Part shown: positions 8,169 through 16,646 of the stretch, piece after piece
How the letters are laid out: each line of letters begins with the position of its first letter
How positions within the stretch are numbered: position 1 is the first letter of the stretch
Assembly: GCF_004297265.1 (NCBI RefSeq)
Contig: NZ_SCUT01000062.1
Location: forward strand, 1 to 64,000
Reading direction: 5' to 3'
From: Reyranella sp.
Lineage (GTDB): Bacteria; Pseudomonadota; Alphaproteobacteria; Reyranellales; Reyranellaceae
DNA: 64,000 nucleotides
Notes under the pieces: model-generated
Databases searched by the model: none
What the model was told of the DNA's origin: nothing
What the model saw: the letters and a program-made list of their open reading frames with translations, nothing else
Position numbers and translations under genes: made by a program

Positions 8169-9038
8169 ATGGCCAAGGTGGCATTTCTGGGACTGGGCGT
8201 GATGGGCTTTCCGATGGCGGGGCATCTCGCCGCCAAGGGCCATGAGGTCACGGTCTACAATCGCACCTTCGCCAAGGCCGAGGCCTGGACGCAGAAGCAC
8301 AAGGGCAAGGCCGCCCGCACGCCGAAGGAGGCCGCCGCCGGCCAGGAGATCGTGTTCTGCTGCGTCGGCAACGACGACGATCTGCGCTCGGTCGTGCTGG
8401 GGCCGGACGGCGCCTTCGCCGGCATGGGCAAGGGCACCATCTTCTTCGACAACACCACCGCCTCGGCCGACATCGCGCGCGAGCTCCATGCCGAGGGCAA
8501 GAAGCTCGGCATCGACTTCATCGACGCGCCGGTCTCGGGCGGCCAGGCGGGCGCCGAGAACGGCCAGCTCACCGTGATGTGTGGCGGCGATGCCGCGCCG
8601 TTCGAGCGTGCCAAGCCGGTGGCCGACGCCTTCTCCAAGGCGGTGACCCTGATCGGCCCGTCGGGCGCCGGCCAGATCACCAAGATGATGAACCAGATGT
8701 GCATCGCCGGCATCGTGCAGGGCCTCGCCGAGGCGCTGAACCTCGGCCAGCGCGCCGGGCTCGACATGGAGAAGGCGCTGGGCGCCATCTCCAAGGGCGC
8801 GGCACAGAGCTGGCAGATGGAGAATCGCTGGCAGAACATGGTGAACGGCAAGTTCGACTACGGCTTCGCCGTCGACTGGATGCGCAAGGACCTCGGCATC
8901 GCGCTGGCCGAGGGCAAGCGCCAGAAGGCCGCCATGCCGCTGGTGGCACTTGTCGACCAGTTCTACGAGCGGGTGCAGGCGCGCGGCGGCGGCCGCTGGG
9001 ACACGTCCAGCCTGATCCAGCCGCTGCAGAAGCCGTAG
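8169..9038 (+). CDS. 3-hydroxyisobutyrate-dehydrogenase-type oxidoreductase
   Basis: A protein of 289 residues of the beta-hydroxyacid dehydrogenase family. The Rossmann fingerprint GLGVMGFPM (8-16), NRT cofactor loop, substrate loop DAPVSGG (119-125) and catalytic Lys172 in GQITKMMNQM are all present. Enzymes of this family reduce or oxidise 3-hydroxy acids such as 3-hydroxyisobutyrate, tartronate semialdehyde or succinic semialdehyde with NAD(P). It heads an operon with a GST nine bases downstream and a TctC receptor, suggesting catabolism of an imported organic acid. The exact substrate cannot be read from the sequence. Confidence 0.85.
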   Translation: MAKVAFLGLGVMGFPMAGHLAAKGHEVTVYNRTFAKAEAWTQKHKGKAARTPKEAAAGQEIVFCCVGNDDDLRSVVLGPDGAFAGMGKGTIFFDNTTASADIARELHAEGKKLGIDFIDAPVSGGQAGAENGQLTVMCGGDAAPFERAKPVADAFSKAVTLIGPSGAGQITKMMNQMCIAGIVQGLAEALNLGQRAGLDMEKALGAISKGAAQSWQMENRWQNMVNGKFDYGFAVDWMRKDLGIALAEGKRQKAAMPLVALVDQFYERVQARGGGRWDTSSLIQPLQKP

Positions 9039-9047
9039 GGGCAAAGT

Positions 9048-9677
9048 ATGAGCGGATACACGCTGTGGGGGCGGCCCGGCTGGGGCTCGGCCCTCGTCGA
9101 GGCGCAGCTCGACTGGTACGGGCTGCCCTTCACCTACGAGACGGTCGGGGACCTGTTCAAGGACCCCGACGCGAAGACCAGGCTTCAGAAGGTCAATCCG
9201 CTGGCACAGGTGCCCACACTGGTGATGCCCGACGGCAGCGTGATGAGCGAGAGCGCGGCCATCACTTTGCTGCTGGCCGACGTGACCGGCAGCGACGCGC
9301 TGGTGCCGGGACCGGGTGCTGCGGAGCGTGCGGCGTTCCTGCGCTGGCTGGTGTTCCTGGTCGCCAACATCTACCCGACCTTCACCTATGCCGACGATCC
9401 GGCGCGCTTCGTCTCGGTCAACAATGCGCGCGATCCGTTCCGCGCCGCCACCGACGCCTATGCCCAGCGCCTGTGGCGCCAGGTCGAGAGCGCGGCCGGC
9501 GCGCCGTGGTTCCTGGGCGAGCGCTTCTCCGCCCTCGACATCTATATCGGCGTGATGACCCGCTGGCGCCCGCGGCGCGGCTGGTTCGAGGCCGAGACGC
9601 CCAGGCTCTTTGCCATCGCCCGCAAGGTCGACGAGCGGCCGGAACTGAAAGAAACCTGGAGGAGGAACTACCCATGA
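9048..9677 (+). CDS. Glutathione S-transferase family protein
   Basis: A protein of 209 residues. The N-terminal thioredoxin-like domain has the strand-helix start GYTLWGRPGWGSALVEAQL, the cis-proline loop (NPLAQVPTLVMPDG) and the ESAAI glutathione gamma-glutamyl-binding motif. An all-helical C-terminal domain follows. The usual catalytic Ser/Tyr/Cys position near residue 8-12 is Arg-Pro-Gly-Trp, so the chemistry is unclear. It sits between an oxidoreductase and a TctC receptor, and its stop overlaps the receptor's start (ATGA). Confidence 0.8.
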   Translation: MSGYTLWGRPGWGSALVEAQLDWYGLPFTYETVGDLFKDPDAKTRLQKVNPLAQVPTLVMPDGSVMSESAAITLLLADVTGSDALVPGPGAAERAAFLRWLVFLVANIYPTFTYADDPARFVSVNNARDPFRAATDAYAQRLWRQVESAAGAPWFLGERFSALDIYIGVMTRWRPRRGWFEAETPRLFAIARKVDERPELKETWRRNYP

Positions 9678-10654
9678 AACGTCGCAGCTTCGTCGCCCTT
9701 GCGACCACTGGCCTCGCCACGACCGCCCTCACCGGCACCGCTTTCGCCCAAGCCAATTACCCCGACAAGCCGATCACCATGGTGGTGCCGGCGCCGCCGG
9801 GCGGCGGCACCGATCTGGTGGCGCGGCTCTATTCCGACCTGCTGAGCCAGGAGCTGGGCGTCCAGGTGATCGTCGACAACAAGGGCGGCGGCAACGGCAA
9901 TATCGGCACCGCCATCGTCGCCCGCGCCAAGCCCGACGGCTACACGATCCTGATGCAGTATTCGGCCTACCATTCGGCCAACCCGGCGCTGATCAAGGAC
10001 CTCAACTGGAAGCCCGACGATTTCGTCGGCGTCGCGATGGGCGCGATGGCGCCGCACGTCATCGTGGTCGCCAAGAAGGTGCCGGTCGACGACCTCAAGA
10101 GCTTCATCGCCTACGCCAAGGCCAATCCCGGCAAGCTGAACTACGCCTCGGTGGGTGCGGGATCCGTGCCGCATCTCGGCGGCGTGCTGCTGAACAAGGC
10201 GGCCGGGCTCGACATGGTGCACGTGCCCTACAAGGGCTCGGGACCGGCGACCGCCGACATCGTGGCGGGCCAGGTCGAGGTGCTGATCGTGACGCCGCCC
10301 GCCGTCTCCGGCCATATCCGCAACGGCAACGTGAAGGCGCTGGCGCTGGCCAGCGACAAGCGTCTGCCGTCATTCCCCGACATCCCGACGACCGCCGAAG
10401 CGGGGCTGCCGGGCTTCACCCTCGACGGCTGGTTCGCTTTGTTCGCACCGGCCGGCACGCCGCAGCCGATCGTCGACAAGCTCAACGCCGCGATGGTCAA
10501 GGTCGGCAAGATGGAAGCCGTCGTCGCCCGCGCCAACCAGCTCGGCACCGTGCTGAAGGACTGGCCCGCCGCCCAGATGGACAGCTTCGCCAAGGGCGAG
10601 GTCGAGACCTGGGGCAAGGTGATCCGCGACAACAAGATCACCTTCGCGGAGTGA
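9674..10654 (+). CDS. TctC/Bug-family periplasmic receptor
   Basis: A protein of 326 residues starting at the ATG preceded by GGAGGAGG. An N-terminal export signal (MKRRSFVALATTGLATTALT, Tat-like RRSF) is followed by the Bug-fold hallmarks YPDKPITMVVPAPPGGGTD, GGGNGNIGTA, AKPDGYTILM, LNYASVGAGSVPHLGG, VPYKGSGPA and FPDIPTTAEAGLPGF. Family members bind carboxylates for TctAB transporters. No tctA or tctB is nearby, so it must use a transporter elsewhere or act as a sensor. Its operon partners suggest an organic-acid ligand. Confidence 0.88.
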   Translation: MKRRSFVALATTGLATTALTGTAFAQANYPDKPITMVVPAPPGGGTDLVARLYSDLLSQELGVQVIVDNKGGGNGNIGTAIVARAKPDGYTILMQYSAYHSANPALIKDLNWKPDDFVGVAMGAMAPHVIVVAKKVPVDDLKSFIAYAKANPGKLNYASVGAGSVPHLGGVLLNKAAGLDMVHVPYKGSGPATADIVAGQVEVLIVTPPAVSGHIRNGNVKALALASDKRLPSFPDIPTTAEAGLPGFTLDGWFALFAPAGTPQPIVDKLNAAMVKVGKMEAVVARANQLGTVLKDWPAAQMDSFAKGEVETWGKVIRDNKITFAE

Positions 10655-10683
10655 AGTGAACAAGCGCTTCGTCACCAACATCC

Positions 10684-10797
10684 ACCTCATGCTGAGGAGC
10701 GCTCCGCAGGAGCGCGTCTCGAAGCATGGGCACGAGCACAGCGTTTGCTATCCATCCGTCGAGACGCATACCTTCAGCATGCTCTTGAGGATGAGGT
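10684..10797. repeat. Dispersed palindromic repeat A, copy 1
   Basis: The ends ACCTCAT and ATGAGGT are inverted. Inside are CTGAGGAGC...GCGTCTCGAAGCATGG on the left and its partial complement (CCATCCGTCGAGACGC...) on the right. The same unit recurs at 11845-11958 and 52778-52881. The right arm is more diverged here than in the other copies. Confidence 0.8.
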
Positions 10798-10902
10798 TTT
10801 GCGTGTGAATTTGAAACCGGAAGGACCTTAGGAGAACGTTTCCCCGTAGCATGCCTAGTGCCGCTATGGTCTCGACACTAACAGCGCTTCACGACAGCAT
10901 GC

Positions 10903-11541
10903 CTAGCCCCAAAGGCCGGCCCATGGCTTCACATGCGACCACCATTCAGCTGGCGTCAGGATGCGAAGTGGCAAGCGATGCAACTTGTTGCGCTTGCTCA
11001 CTATTGTACTGCGATCACAGGTGCAGAATGCGTCACATTCGAGCGTGATCGCGTTTCCAATCAACTCGCGATCAGCAATATCGGGAAGTGCGATCACTGA
11101 CGGAGAATCGAAGAGATGGTGGGCGAACTCAAAAGTTAGCTGACGATCATCCGTCTTAGGAAGGTGATCAACAATTTGGATGCCATAGTCTAGAAGATCA
11201 TCACGAAGATCAGGATTGCGGGTGCGCGAGAGTTCGTCGAGCGTCTTAGGAGAACCCACAAGATCCCAATCCGCCCTACTTCCCACATGAAAGACATGCA
11301 TTAACGCTTCGATATCTAGCGCCAAGGTCTCTTCTGTGTTCGGCGGAATCGGTTCGCGCTCGAAGATTTGGGATCGCCATTTGACAAGGCAGTTGATCAC
11401 ATTCGTGTCGAGAAACACGCGGCACGGGATATGATTAAATGGAAAGCGTTCGCAGTCCAAGCTGTGCTGCTGGCTGCTAACATAAAGCACGTACTTCTTT
11501 TTTCTGTCGTCCCAATATTCGAGCGGCATACGCGCAAGCAT
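10903..11541 (-). CDS. PIN-like domain protein
   Basis: A protein of 212 residues from the first ATG; a TTG eight codons upstream and an ATG four codons downstream are alternatives. The segment CRVFLDTNVINCLVKW is the first PIN strand with its metal-binding Asp. Further acidic positions lie in the helix around SPKTLDEL and in ALPDIADRELIGNAI, and CDAFCTCDRSTI with ILTPAEWW matches the last PIN strands. The fold predicts a metal-dependent RNase. No antitoxin is adjacent, it is richer in A+T than its neighbours, and it abuts a truncated racemase gene, so it was probably inserted by transfer. Confidence 0.65.
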   Translation of the reverse strand: MLARMPLEYWDDRKKKYVLYVSSQQHSLDCERFPFNHIPCRVFLDTNVINCLVKWRSQIFEREPIPPNTEETLALDIEALMHVFHVGSRADWDLVGSPKTLDELSRTRNPDLRDDLLDYGIQIVDHLPKTDDRQLTFEFAHHLFDSPSVIALPDIADRELIGNAITLECDAFCTCDRSTIVSKRNKLHRLPLRILTPAEWWSHVKPWAGLWG

Positions 11542-11609
11542 CACCCAAGCCGTCTGCCGAAACAATCCCGGCTGCCGCTTTTGCCTGTACTGGTGTCAAA
11601 AGGTCTGCC

Positions 11610-11825
11610 GGCACCGCCTATCGGCGAATCCTCGACACCCAGCCCGCCGACGCCGAGGGCTATCGCCGCCTCGCCGCCGACCTACAGCGCCGCGACGGCG
11701 TCGAGGCCATCCTGCTCGCCGGCACCGACCTCGCCCTCATGTTCGACGAGACGACGGCGGGCTTCCCCGCGATCGATGTCGCCCGCCTCCACATCGACGC
11801 GATCGTGGAGCGGCTGGCGGCCTGA
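11610..11825 (+). pseudogene. Aspartate/glutamate racemase C-terminal fragment
   Basis: This frame reads GTAYRRILDTQP, then GVEAILLAGTDLALMFDE, FPAIDVARLHIDAIVERLAA and a stop. 'ILaGTDLaLmfde...gfPaiD.a.LHi.AIve' is the usual C-terminus of the Asp/Glu/hydantoin racemase family. About 70 residues survive of a protein that should have about 230. The break coincides with the start region of the PIN-like gene on the other strand, so the insertion appears to have removed the rest. Confidence 0.7.
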
Positions 11826-11844
11826 GGCCGTTCCGCACACCATG

Positions 11845-11958
11845 ACCTCGTCCTGAGGAGCACGCCGAAGGCGTGCGTCTCGAAGGATGGGTAACGAACG
11901 TGGTGCTCGTGCCCACCCTTCGAGACGCGCTCCTGCGGAGCGCTCCTCAGGGTGAGGT
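11845..11958. repeat. Dispersed palindromic repeat A, copy 2
   Basis: The best-preserved copy: ACCTCGTCCTGAGGAGC and GCGTCTCGAAGGATGGG on the left are answered by CCCACCCTTCGAGACGC and GCTCCTCAGGGTGAGGT on the right, around a short centre. It lies between a plus-strand gene end and the convergent ACT-domain gene, where transcripts could end. Confidence 0.85.
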
Positions 11959-11976
11959 CAATTTTGTTGATACGTT

Positions 11977-12231
11977 TTAGAAAACGTGTCGCACGCCGAC
12001 GATCTGGCCGAGCGAGCGGCCGACGTGTTCGGCGACCGCCGGCTCCAGCCCTTCGACCTCGATCTCCACATTGAGTCCGTCGCCGTCGGCCTGGGCGAAG
12101 ACGCGGGCGGGCACGAGGCCGCGCTTGGCGATCAGTTCGAGCGCGCGCGGCAGCACGCCAGGCTCGGCGTCGGCTTCGAAACAGTAACGGACGGCGGAAT
12201 TGTTACGCTTGAGGGAGAGGACGGCAGACAT
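11977..12231 (-). CDS. Small ACT-domain protein
   Basis: A protein of 84 residues from the ATG at 12231; the longer open frame upstream has no family resemblance. The sequence YCFEADAEPGVLPRALELIAKRG, VPARVFAQADGDGLNVEIEVEGL and AVAEHVGRSLGQIVGVRHV is a single ACT domain (strand-helix-strand-strand-helix-strand), closest in style to IlvM-type small subunits of acetolactate synthase. No ilvB/ilvG catalytic subunit is nearby, so it is called only as an ACT-domain protein that probably binds an amino acid. Confidence 0.65.
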   Translation of the reverse strand: MSAVLSLKRNNSAVRYCFEADAEPGVLPRALELIAKRGLVPARVFAQADGDGLNVEIEVEGLEPAVAEHVGRSLGQIVGVRHVF

Positions 12232-12407
12232 CGGACGGTTCCTTGGACGAAGGGCAGGCGAACGCAGCAACGCAACGGTTTGCAGTGCAAACCGCGGTGC
12301 TAATTCGCCTTCCAAGGAGGTCCATGCGGGCCATGCCGTCAGTGTAGCGCGAGAGGCGGCCGGCGCGCTAGGGTCCCGGCAACGAACCCGCCGGGAAGGA
12401 AACAAAG

Positions 12408-13223
12408 ATGCGTTCGACGCCCATTTACGAGGTGCATGCGGTCAAATATGCCCACCTGCCGCGCAAGGCGTGGGAAGTGCAGATCAATCCCGACCCACAC
12501 GACGCCGACTTCCCGATGGACTATTTCGTCTGGGTGGCGATCCCGCTCGACGAGAACGGTCACCGCGCGATCGGCGGCAAGCCCATCGTCATCGACACCG
12601 GCTTCAACGCCACGGTGGGCAAGCAGCGTGGCCGCGAGGTGAAGAAGAATCCCGCCGATCTCCTGTCGGAAATCGGCGTCGATGCGAAGGAGGTCGAGGA
12701 CGTCATCGTCACCCATCTCCACTACGACCATATCGGCAACTGGGACCGCTTCCCGAAGGCGCGCTTCCATCTCCAGGACAAGGAGATGAACTTCGCGACC
12801 GGCCGGCACATGTGCAAGGGACCGTTCCGCCACGCCTACGAATGCGACGACATCGTCGGCATGGTGCGCGCGCTCTACAACGGCCGGCTGGTGTTCCATG
12901 ACGGCGACGAGGAGCTGCAGCCCGGCATCTCGCTGCACCTGATCGGCGGCCACACCGCCGGCATCCAGTCGGTGCGCATCATGACGCGCAACGGCTGGCT
13001 CGTGCTCGCCTCCGACGCCAGCCACTATTTCTGGGGCGTCAACAACGACAAGCTGTTCTCGATCGTCTACTCGGTCGCCGACATGCTGGCCGGCTACGAC
13101 AGACTGAAGAAGCTGGCCGACGGCCGCATCGAGATGGTGATCCCGGGCCACGATGCCGAGGTCACGACCCGCTATCCGGCCTCGCGGCCCGGCCTCGAGG
13201 GCATCAGCGTCCGGCTCGACTGA
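12408..13223 (+). CDS. Metallo-beta-lactamase-fold hydrolase (lactonase-like)
   Basis: A protein of 271 residues. The zinc motif THLHYDHIGN gives His103, His105, Asp107 and His108. A third-site His follows in GGHTAGIQS, an Asp in LASDASHYFW, and a final His in VIPGHDAEV. This pattern and length fit the N-acyl-homoserine-lactonase family, which opens lactone rings, though many members act on other esters or lactones. There is no signal peptide, so it is cytoplasmic. Antibiotic hydrolysis is not suggested. The neighbour downstream, 29 bases away, is a RibD-C-type reductase. Confidence 0.8.
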   Translation: MRSTPIYEVHAVKYAHLPRKAWEVQINPDPHDADFPMDYFVWVAIPLDENGHRAIGGKPIVIDTGFNATVGKQRGREVKKNPADLLSEIGVDAKEVEDVIVTHLHYDHIGNWDRFPKARFHLQDKEMNFATGRHMCKGPFRHAYECDDIVGMVRALYNGRLVFHDGDEELQPGISLHLIGGHTAGIQSVRIMTRNGWLVLASDASHYFWGVNNDKLFSIVYSVADMLAGYDRLKKLADGRIEMVIPGHDAEVTTRYPASRPGLEGISVRLD

Positions 13224-13252
13224 TCGCCTCACGCGCAGGAAAGGGAAACGCG

Positions 13253-13783
13253 GTGGCCAGGCTCGTCTTCGGCATGAACCAGTCGCTGGACGGCTATGTC
13301 GACCATATGTCGTTCGGGCCGCGCCCCGCGCTCTTCCGTCACTTCATCAAGGAGGCGGAGGGGCAGGCCGGCAGCCTGTACGGCCGGCATGTGTACGAGC
13401 TCATGCGGTACTGGGACGACGATCAGCCCGACTGGGACGCAGACCGCCACGCCTTCGCGGCGGCGTGGCGGCGGCAGCCGAAATGGGTCGTCTCACGCTC
13501 GCTGGAATCGGTCGGCCCCAACGCCACGCTCATCAAGGACGATCTCGAGCGCGCGATCCGCAGGCTGAAGGCCGGGCGCGACGGCGAGATCGAAGTCGCC
13601 GGCCCGACCCTGGCGCGAAGCCTCACCGAACTCGGCCTGATCGACGAATATCGGATCTACCTGCACCCCGTCGTGCTCGGCAGCGGCACGCCCTATTTCG
13701 CCGGTCCGCAGCCGCCGCTCCGCCTCATGTCCCATGACCGGATCGACGAGGATGTGATCCGGTTGAGCTACGTCCCGGCCTGA
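13253..13783 (+). CDS. Dihydrofolate reductase-like (RibD C-terminal) protein
   Basis: A protein of 176 residues starting with GTG. The opening ARLVFGMNQSLDGYVD, the LYGRHVYELMRYWDDD loop, KWVVSRSLESVGPNATLI, EVAGPTLARSLTELGLIDEY and HPVVLGSGTPYF are hallmarks of the RibD C-terminal/DHFR superfamily found as small solitary proteins. They bind NADPH and reduce unknown pterin- or pyrimidine-like substrates. It is probably not a riboflavin enzyme, since it lacks the deaminase half. Confidence 0.75.
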   Translation: MARLVFGMNQSLDGYVDHMSFGPRPALFRHFIKEAEGQAGSLYGRHVYELMRYWDDDQPDWDADRHAFAAAWRRQPKWVVSRSLESVGPNATLIKDDLERAIRRLKAGRDGEIEVAGPTLARSLTELGLIDEYRIYLHPVVLGSGTPYFAGPQPPLRLMSHDRIDEDVIRLSYVPA

Positions 13784-13816
13784 TCGTGGGCCGGCCTGAT
13801 CCCGAAACGCAGGCCT

Positions 13817-14713
13817 TCAGCCCTTGATCTCGACGCCGGCCCACTCCTCCAGGACCTTCGCCACCATGGTGAAGTCGGAGTCGGGGCCGAATCGCGCCTT
13901 GGTGACGGCGAGCATCTCGAGCACCGCCGCGCCCACCAGCATGGGCACGCCCATGTTCTGCGCCTCGTCGAGGCAGAGGCGCACGTCCTTGTGCGACAGC
14001 GCGGTGGCGAATCCGAAGTCGAAGGTGCGTGGCAGCACGGCGCGCGGGAACTTGTCCTGGCTGGCGCTGTTGCGGCCGCTCGACACGTTGATGATGTCGA
14101 TCAGGACCTTCGCGTCGAGGCCCGCCTTCACGCCCATGGCCAGCGCCTCCGACGTGGCCACGAGCGCGGTCGCGGCCAGCATGTTGTTGGCGAGCTTGGC
14201 GGTCTGCGCGAGGCCGGGCTTCTCGCCGGTATGGAAGAGCTTGCCGAAGGTCTTCAGCACCGGCTGCAGCGCCTGATAGGTCGGCGTCGGGCACGACACC
14301 ATCACCGCGAGCGTTCCCGCCTGGGCGCCGGTGACGCCGCCGCTCACCGGCGCATCGACCCAGCCGATGTCGCGCTCGGCGAGCCGGGCCGCGACTTCGC
14401 CCGCGACACCGGGGCCCGTGGTCGAGAGATCGATCAGGGTACGGATCGCGGAGCCGTTCGCGATGCCGGCGTTGGAGCCCAGGACCACCTCGCGCACGAT
14501 GGCGGGCGTCGGCAGGCTCATCAGCACGATCTCGGCGGTCGAGGCCACGTCGGCCGGCGACTGGGCGCGCTGCGCGCCGCGCGCGACCAGCGGCTTCGTC
14601 GCCTCCTCCGACACGTCGTAGACGCACAGCCGGTAGCCCGCATCGAGCAGGCGCTGCGCCATCGGCCCGCCCATGCGGCCCACGCCGACAAACCCCAGCA
14701 ATTGACCCGTCAT
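13817..14713 (-). CDS. Beta-hydroxyacid dehydrogenase (NAD(P)-binding)
   Basis: A protein of 298 residues from the ATG at 14713. The Rossmann motif VGVGRMGGPM, the substrate loop WVDAPVSGGVTGAQAG and the catalytic-lysine helix (QTAKLANNML) place it with the 3-hydroxyisobutyrate, tartronate-semialdehyde and phosphogluconate-like dehydrogenases. It is divergent from the LacI-type regulator at 14811, and the palindromic operator CTGGTATCGCTACCAG lies between them, so it is probably repressed by that protein. The substrate is probably a short 3-hydroxy acid handled by the TRAP/SDR cluster across the divergon. Confidence 0.85.
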   Translation of the reverse strand: MTGQLLGFVGVGRMGGPMAQRLLDAGYRLCVYDVSEEATKPLVARGAQRAQSPADVASTAEIVLMSLPTPAIVREVVLGSNAGIANGSAIRTLIDLSTTGPGVAGEVAARLAERDIGWVDAPVSGGVTGAQAGTLAVMVSCPTPTYQALQPVLKTFGKLFHTGEKPGLAQTAKLANNMLAATALVATSEALAMGVKAGLDAKVLIDIINVSSGRNSASQDKFPRAVLPRTFDFGFATALSHKDVRLCLDEAQNMGVPMLVGAAVLEMLAVTKARFGPDSDFTMVAKVLEEWAGVEIKG

Positions 14714-14751
14714 GCCCGTTTCCTCCGTGATCCGATCACTCTTTCGCTTTT

Positions 14752-14767
14752 CTGGTATCGCTACCAG
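14752..14767. promoter_or_regulatory. LacI-family operator 1
   Basis: CTGGTATCGCTACCAG is a 16-base palindrome with arms CTGGTA/TACCAG around TCGC, centred on CG as LacI-family operators usually are. It lies 38 bases before the dehydrogenase start and 43 bases before the regulator start. Its core matches operator 2 at 16647-16660. Confidence 0.75.
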
Positions 14768-14810
14768 CCTATAATCGCCGCGTGTCGAGAGCGTCAACAC
14801 GGACAGGCGG

Positions 14811-15836
14811 ATGAGGGACAGGGCGCCGCGCAACAGCGGCAGCACTCTGAAGATGCGCGACATCGCCCGCCATGCCGGCGTGTCGCCGATGACGGTGTCC
14901 CGCGCCCTGCGCCAGCCGTCGGCAGTGTCGGAGGAGATGCGGCGCAAGGTCGATGCCGCGGTGCGCGAGTTCGGCTACCTGCCGAACCGCATCGCCGGCA
15001 GCCTGTCGTCGAATCGCACCAACGTCGTCGGTCTCATCGTGCCCAGCATCCGCAACTCGCTCTATGCCAGCATGATCCAGGCCGCGTCCGACGGGCTGCG
15101 CGCCAACGGGCTGCACCTGATGATCGCCGACAGCGGCCACCGGCTCGAAGACGAGGAGGCGCTGGTCGCGGCCTTCCTGGCGCAGCGCGTCTGCGGCCTC
15201 ATCCTGCACAACACGGTCCACAGCAAGCGCGTGCGCAAGCTCGTCGAGGCGAGCGGCGTGCCGGTGATCGAGACCGGCAACCTGCCCGACGATCCACTCG
15301 ACATGGCGGTCAGCTACTCGAACTTCGAGGCCGCCCGCGCCATGACGCTCCACCTCGCGCGCCTCGGCTATCGCCGGATCGGCTTCGTCACCCTGCCGGT
15401 GCGCGACAACGACCGCTCGGAGGAGCGCCGCCGCGGCTACTTCGCGGCGCTGGCCGAACTCGGCCGGCCGGCCGACGAGAGCCTCGTGCTCGAAGCGGAC
15501 GGCGGCTTCAGCGAGGGGGCCGACGCGCTGGTGCGGCTGATGAACGCCCACCCCGATCTCGATGCCGGTTTCTTCGCCGGCGAAGTGCTGGCGGTGGGCG
15601 CGCTGTTCGAATGCCAGCGCCGCGGCTGGCCCGTGCCGGGACGCATCGCCATCGCGAGCTTCGACGACGTCGATCTCCTGCGGCACGCGGTGCCCAGCGT
15701 CACGACCCTGCGCATTCCGCGGCAGGAGATCGGAAAGCGCAGCGCCGAGCTTCTCGTGGGCCGCCTGCAGGGCGCGCCGGCCGATCGCATCAGGCTCGAT
15801 CTCGGCTTCGAGATCGTGCAACGCGAGAGCAGCTAA
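14811..15836 (+). CDS. LacI/GntR-type transcriptional repressor
   Basis: A protein of 341 residues; an internal ATG 14 codons later is a possible alternative start. The LacI helix-turn-helix (MRDIARHAGVSPMTVSRALR) and hinge helix (YLPNRIAGSLSSNRTN) are followed by a type-1 periplasmic-binding-protein fold (VVGLIVPSIRNSLYASMIQ, SFDDVDLLRHAVPSVTTLRI). Members sense sugar acids or related effectors and leave their operator on binding. The SDR gene begins ten bases downstream. Two matching palindromes mark its probable targets: its own divergon and the TRAP receptor promoter. Confidence 0.88.
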   Translation: MRDRAPRNSGSTLKMRDIARHAGVSPMTVSRALRQPSAVSEEMRRKVDAAVREFGYLPNRIAGSLSSNRTNVVGLIVPSIRNSLYASMIQAASDGLRANGLHLMIADSGHRLEDEEALVAAFLAQRVCGLILHNTVHSKRVRKLVEASGVPVIETGNLPDDPLDMAVSYSNFEAARAMTLHLARLGYRRIGFVTLPVRDNDRSEERRRGYFAALAELGRPADESLVLEADGGFSEGADALVRLMNAHPDLDAGFFAGEVLAVGALFECQRRGWPVPGRIAIASFDDVDLLRHAVPSVTTLRIPRQEIGKRSAELLVGRLQGAPADRIRLDLGFEIVQRESS

Positions 15837-15846
15837 AGGAAACCGC

Positions 15847-16629
15847 ATGCTGAAGGGCAGATGCGCGCTCATCACCGGGTCCACGCAGGGATTGGGCTAT
15901 GCGATGGCCGAGCGCCTCGCCGCCGAGGGCTGCACCATCGTGATGAACGGGTTCGGCGACGCGGGCGAGATCGAAGGCCGGCGGCGCGCGCTCGAAGAGA
16001 CGCACGGCGTGCGCGCGCTGCATCATGGTGCGGACCTTGCCGAGCCGAAGCAGATCGCCGACCTGGTCGCTGCGGCCGAACACACGTTTGGCGGCGTCGA
16101 CATCCTGATCAACAACGCCGTCGTCCGTCACTTCGCGCCGGTCGAGACGTTCCAGCCGGAGGACTGGGACCGGGCCCTGGCGGTGAACCTGTCGGCCGCG
16201 TTCCACACGACGCGCCTGGTGCTCGCCGGCATGCGCGCACGCGGCTTCGGCCGCATCCTCAACATCTCCTCGGTCTACGGCCTGTTCGGCGGCGTGAACC
16301 GGGTCGACTACATCACCACCAAGACGGCGCTGATCGGCTTCACGCGCGCCGTGGCGCTGGAGACGGCGCGCGACAACATCACCTGCAATGCCATCTGCCC
16401 CGGCTCTTCGCCGACGCCGGCCATCGAGCAGCGGCTGGAGGAATTCATGGATGCCGAGGGCCTGCCGCGCGAGCAGGCGGTCGGGAAATTCATGGCCGGG
16501 CGCCAACCCTCGGGCCGGTTCGTGGCGATGGAGAGCGTGGCCGCCCTGGCGACCTTCCTGTGCGGACCCGGCGCCGCCGACATCACCGGCGCCGCCCTGC
16601 CGGTCGATGGTGGCTGGAGCGCGAGCTGA
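15847..16629 (+). CDS. 3-hydroxybutyrate-dehydrogenase-like SDR
   Basis: A protein of 260 residues, the normal length of BdhA. The opening LKGRCALITGSTQGLGYAMA with GFGDAGEIE, the DILINNA strand, the catalytic Ser in NISSVYG, the YITTK Tyr-x-x-x-Lys, the NAICPGSSPTPAIEQRL loop and the QPSGRFVAME segment all resemble D-beta-hydroxybutyrate dehydrogenase closely. NNAG is changed to NNAV, and the exact substrate may differ. It is in an operon with the LacI regulator, which suggests use in catabolism of an imported hydroxy acid. Confidence 0.8.
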   Translation: MLKGRCALITGSTQGLGYAMAERLAAEGCTIVMNGFGDAGEIEGRRRALEETHGVRALHHGADLAEPKQIADLVAAAEHTFGGVDILINNAVVRHFAPVETFQPEDWDRALAVNLSAAFHTTRLVLAGMRARGFGRILNISSVYGLFGGVNRVDYITTKTALIGFTRAVALETARDNITCNAICPGSSPTPAIEQRLEEFMDAEGLPREQAVGKFMAGRQPSGRFVAMESVAALATFLCGPGAADITGAALPVDGGWSAS

Positions 16630-16646
16630 TCGTTCCTGGCTTTTTG

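Noticed and set aside
12408..13223. Beta-lactamase (antibiotic resistance)
   Set aside because: The zinc motif is the general metallo-beta-lactamase fold, but there is no signal peptide and the pattern fits lactonases. No resistance role is supported.
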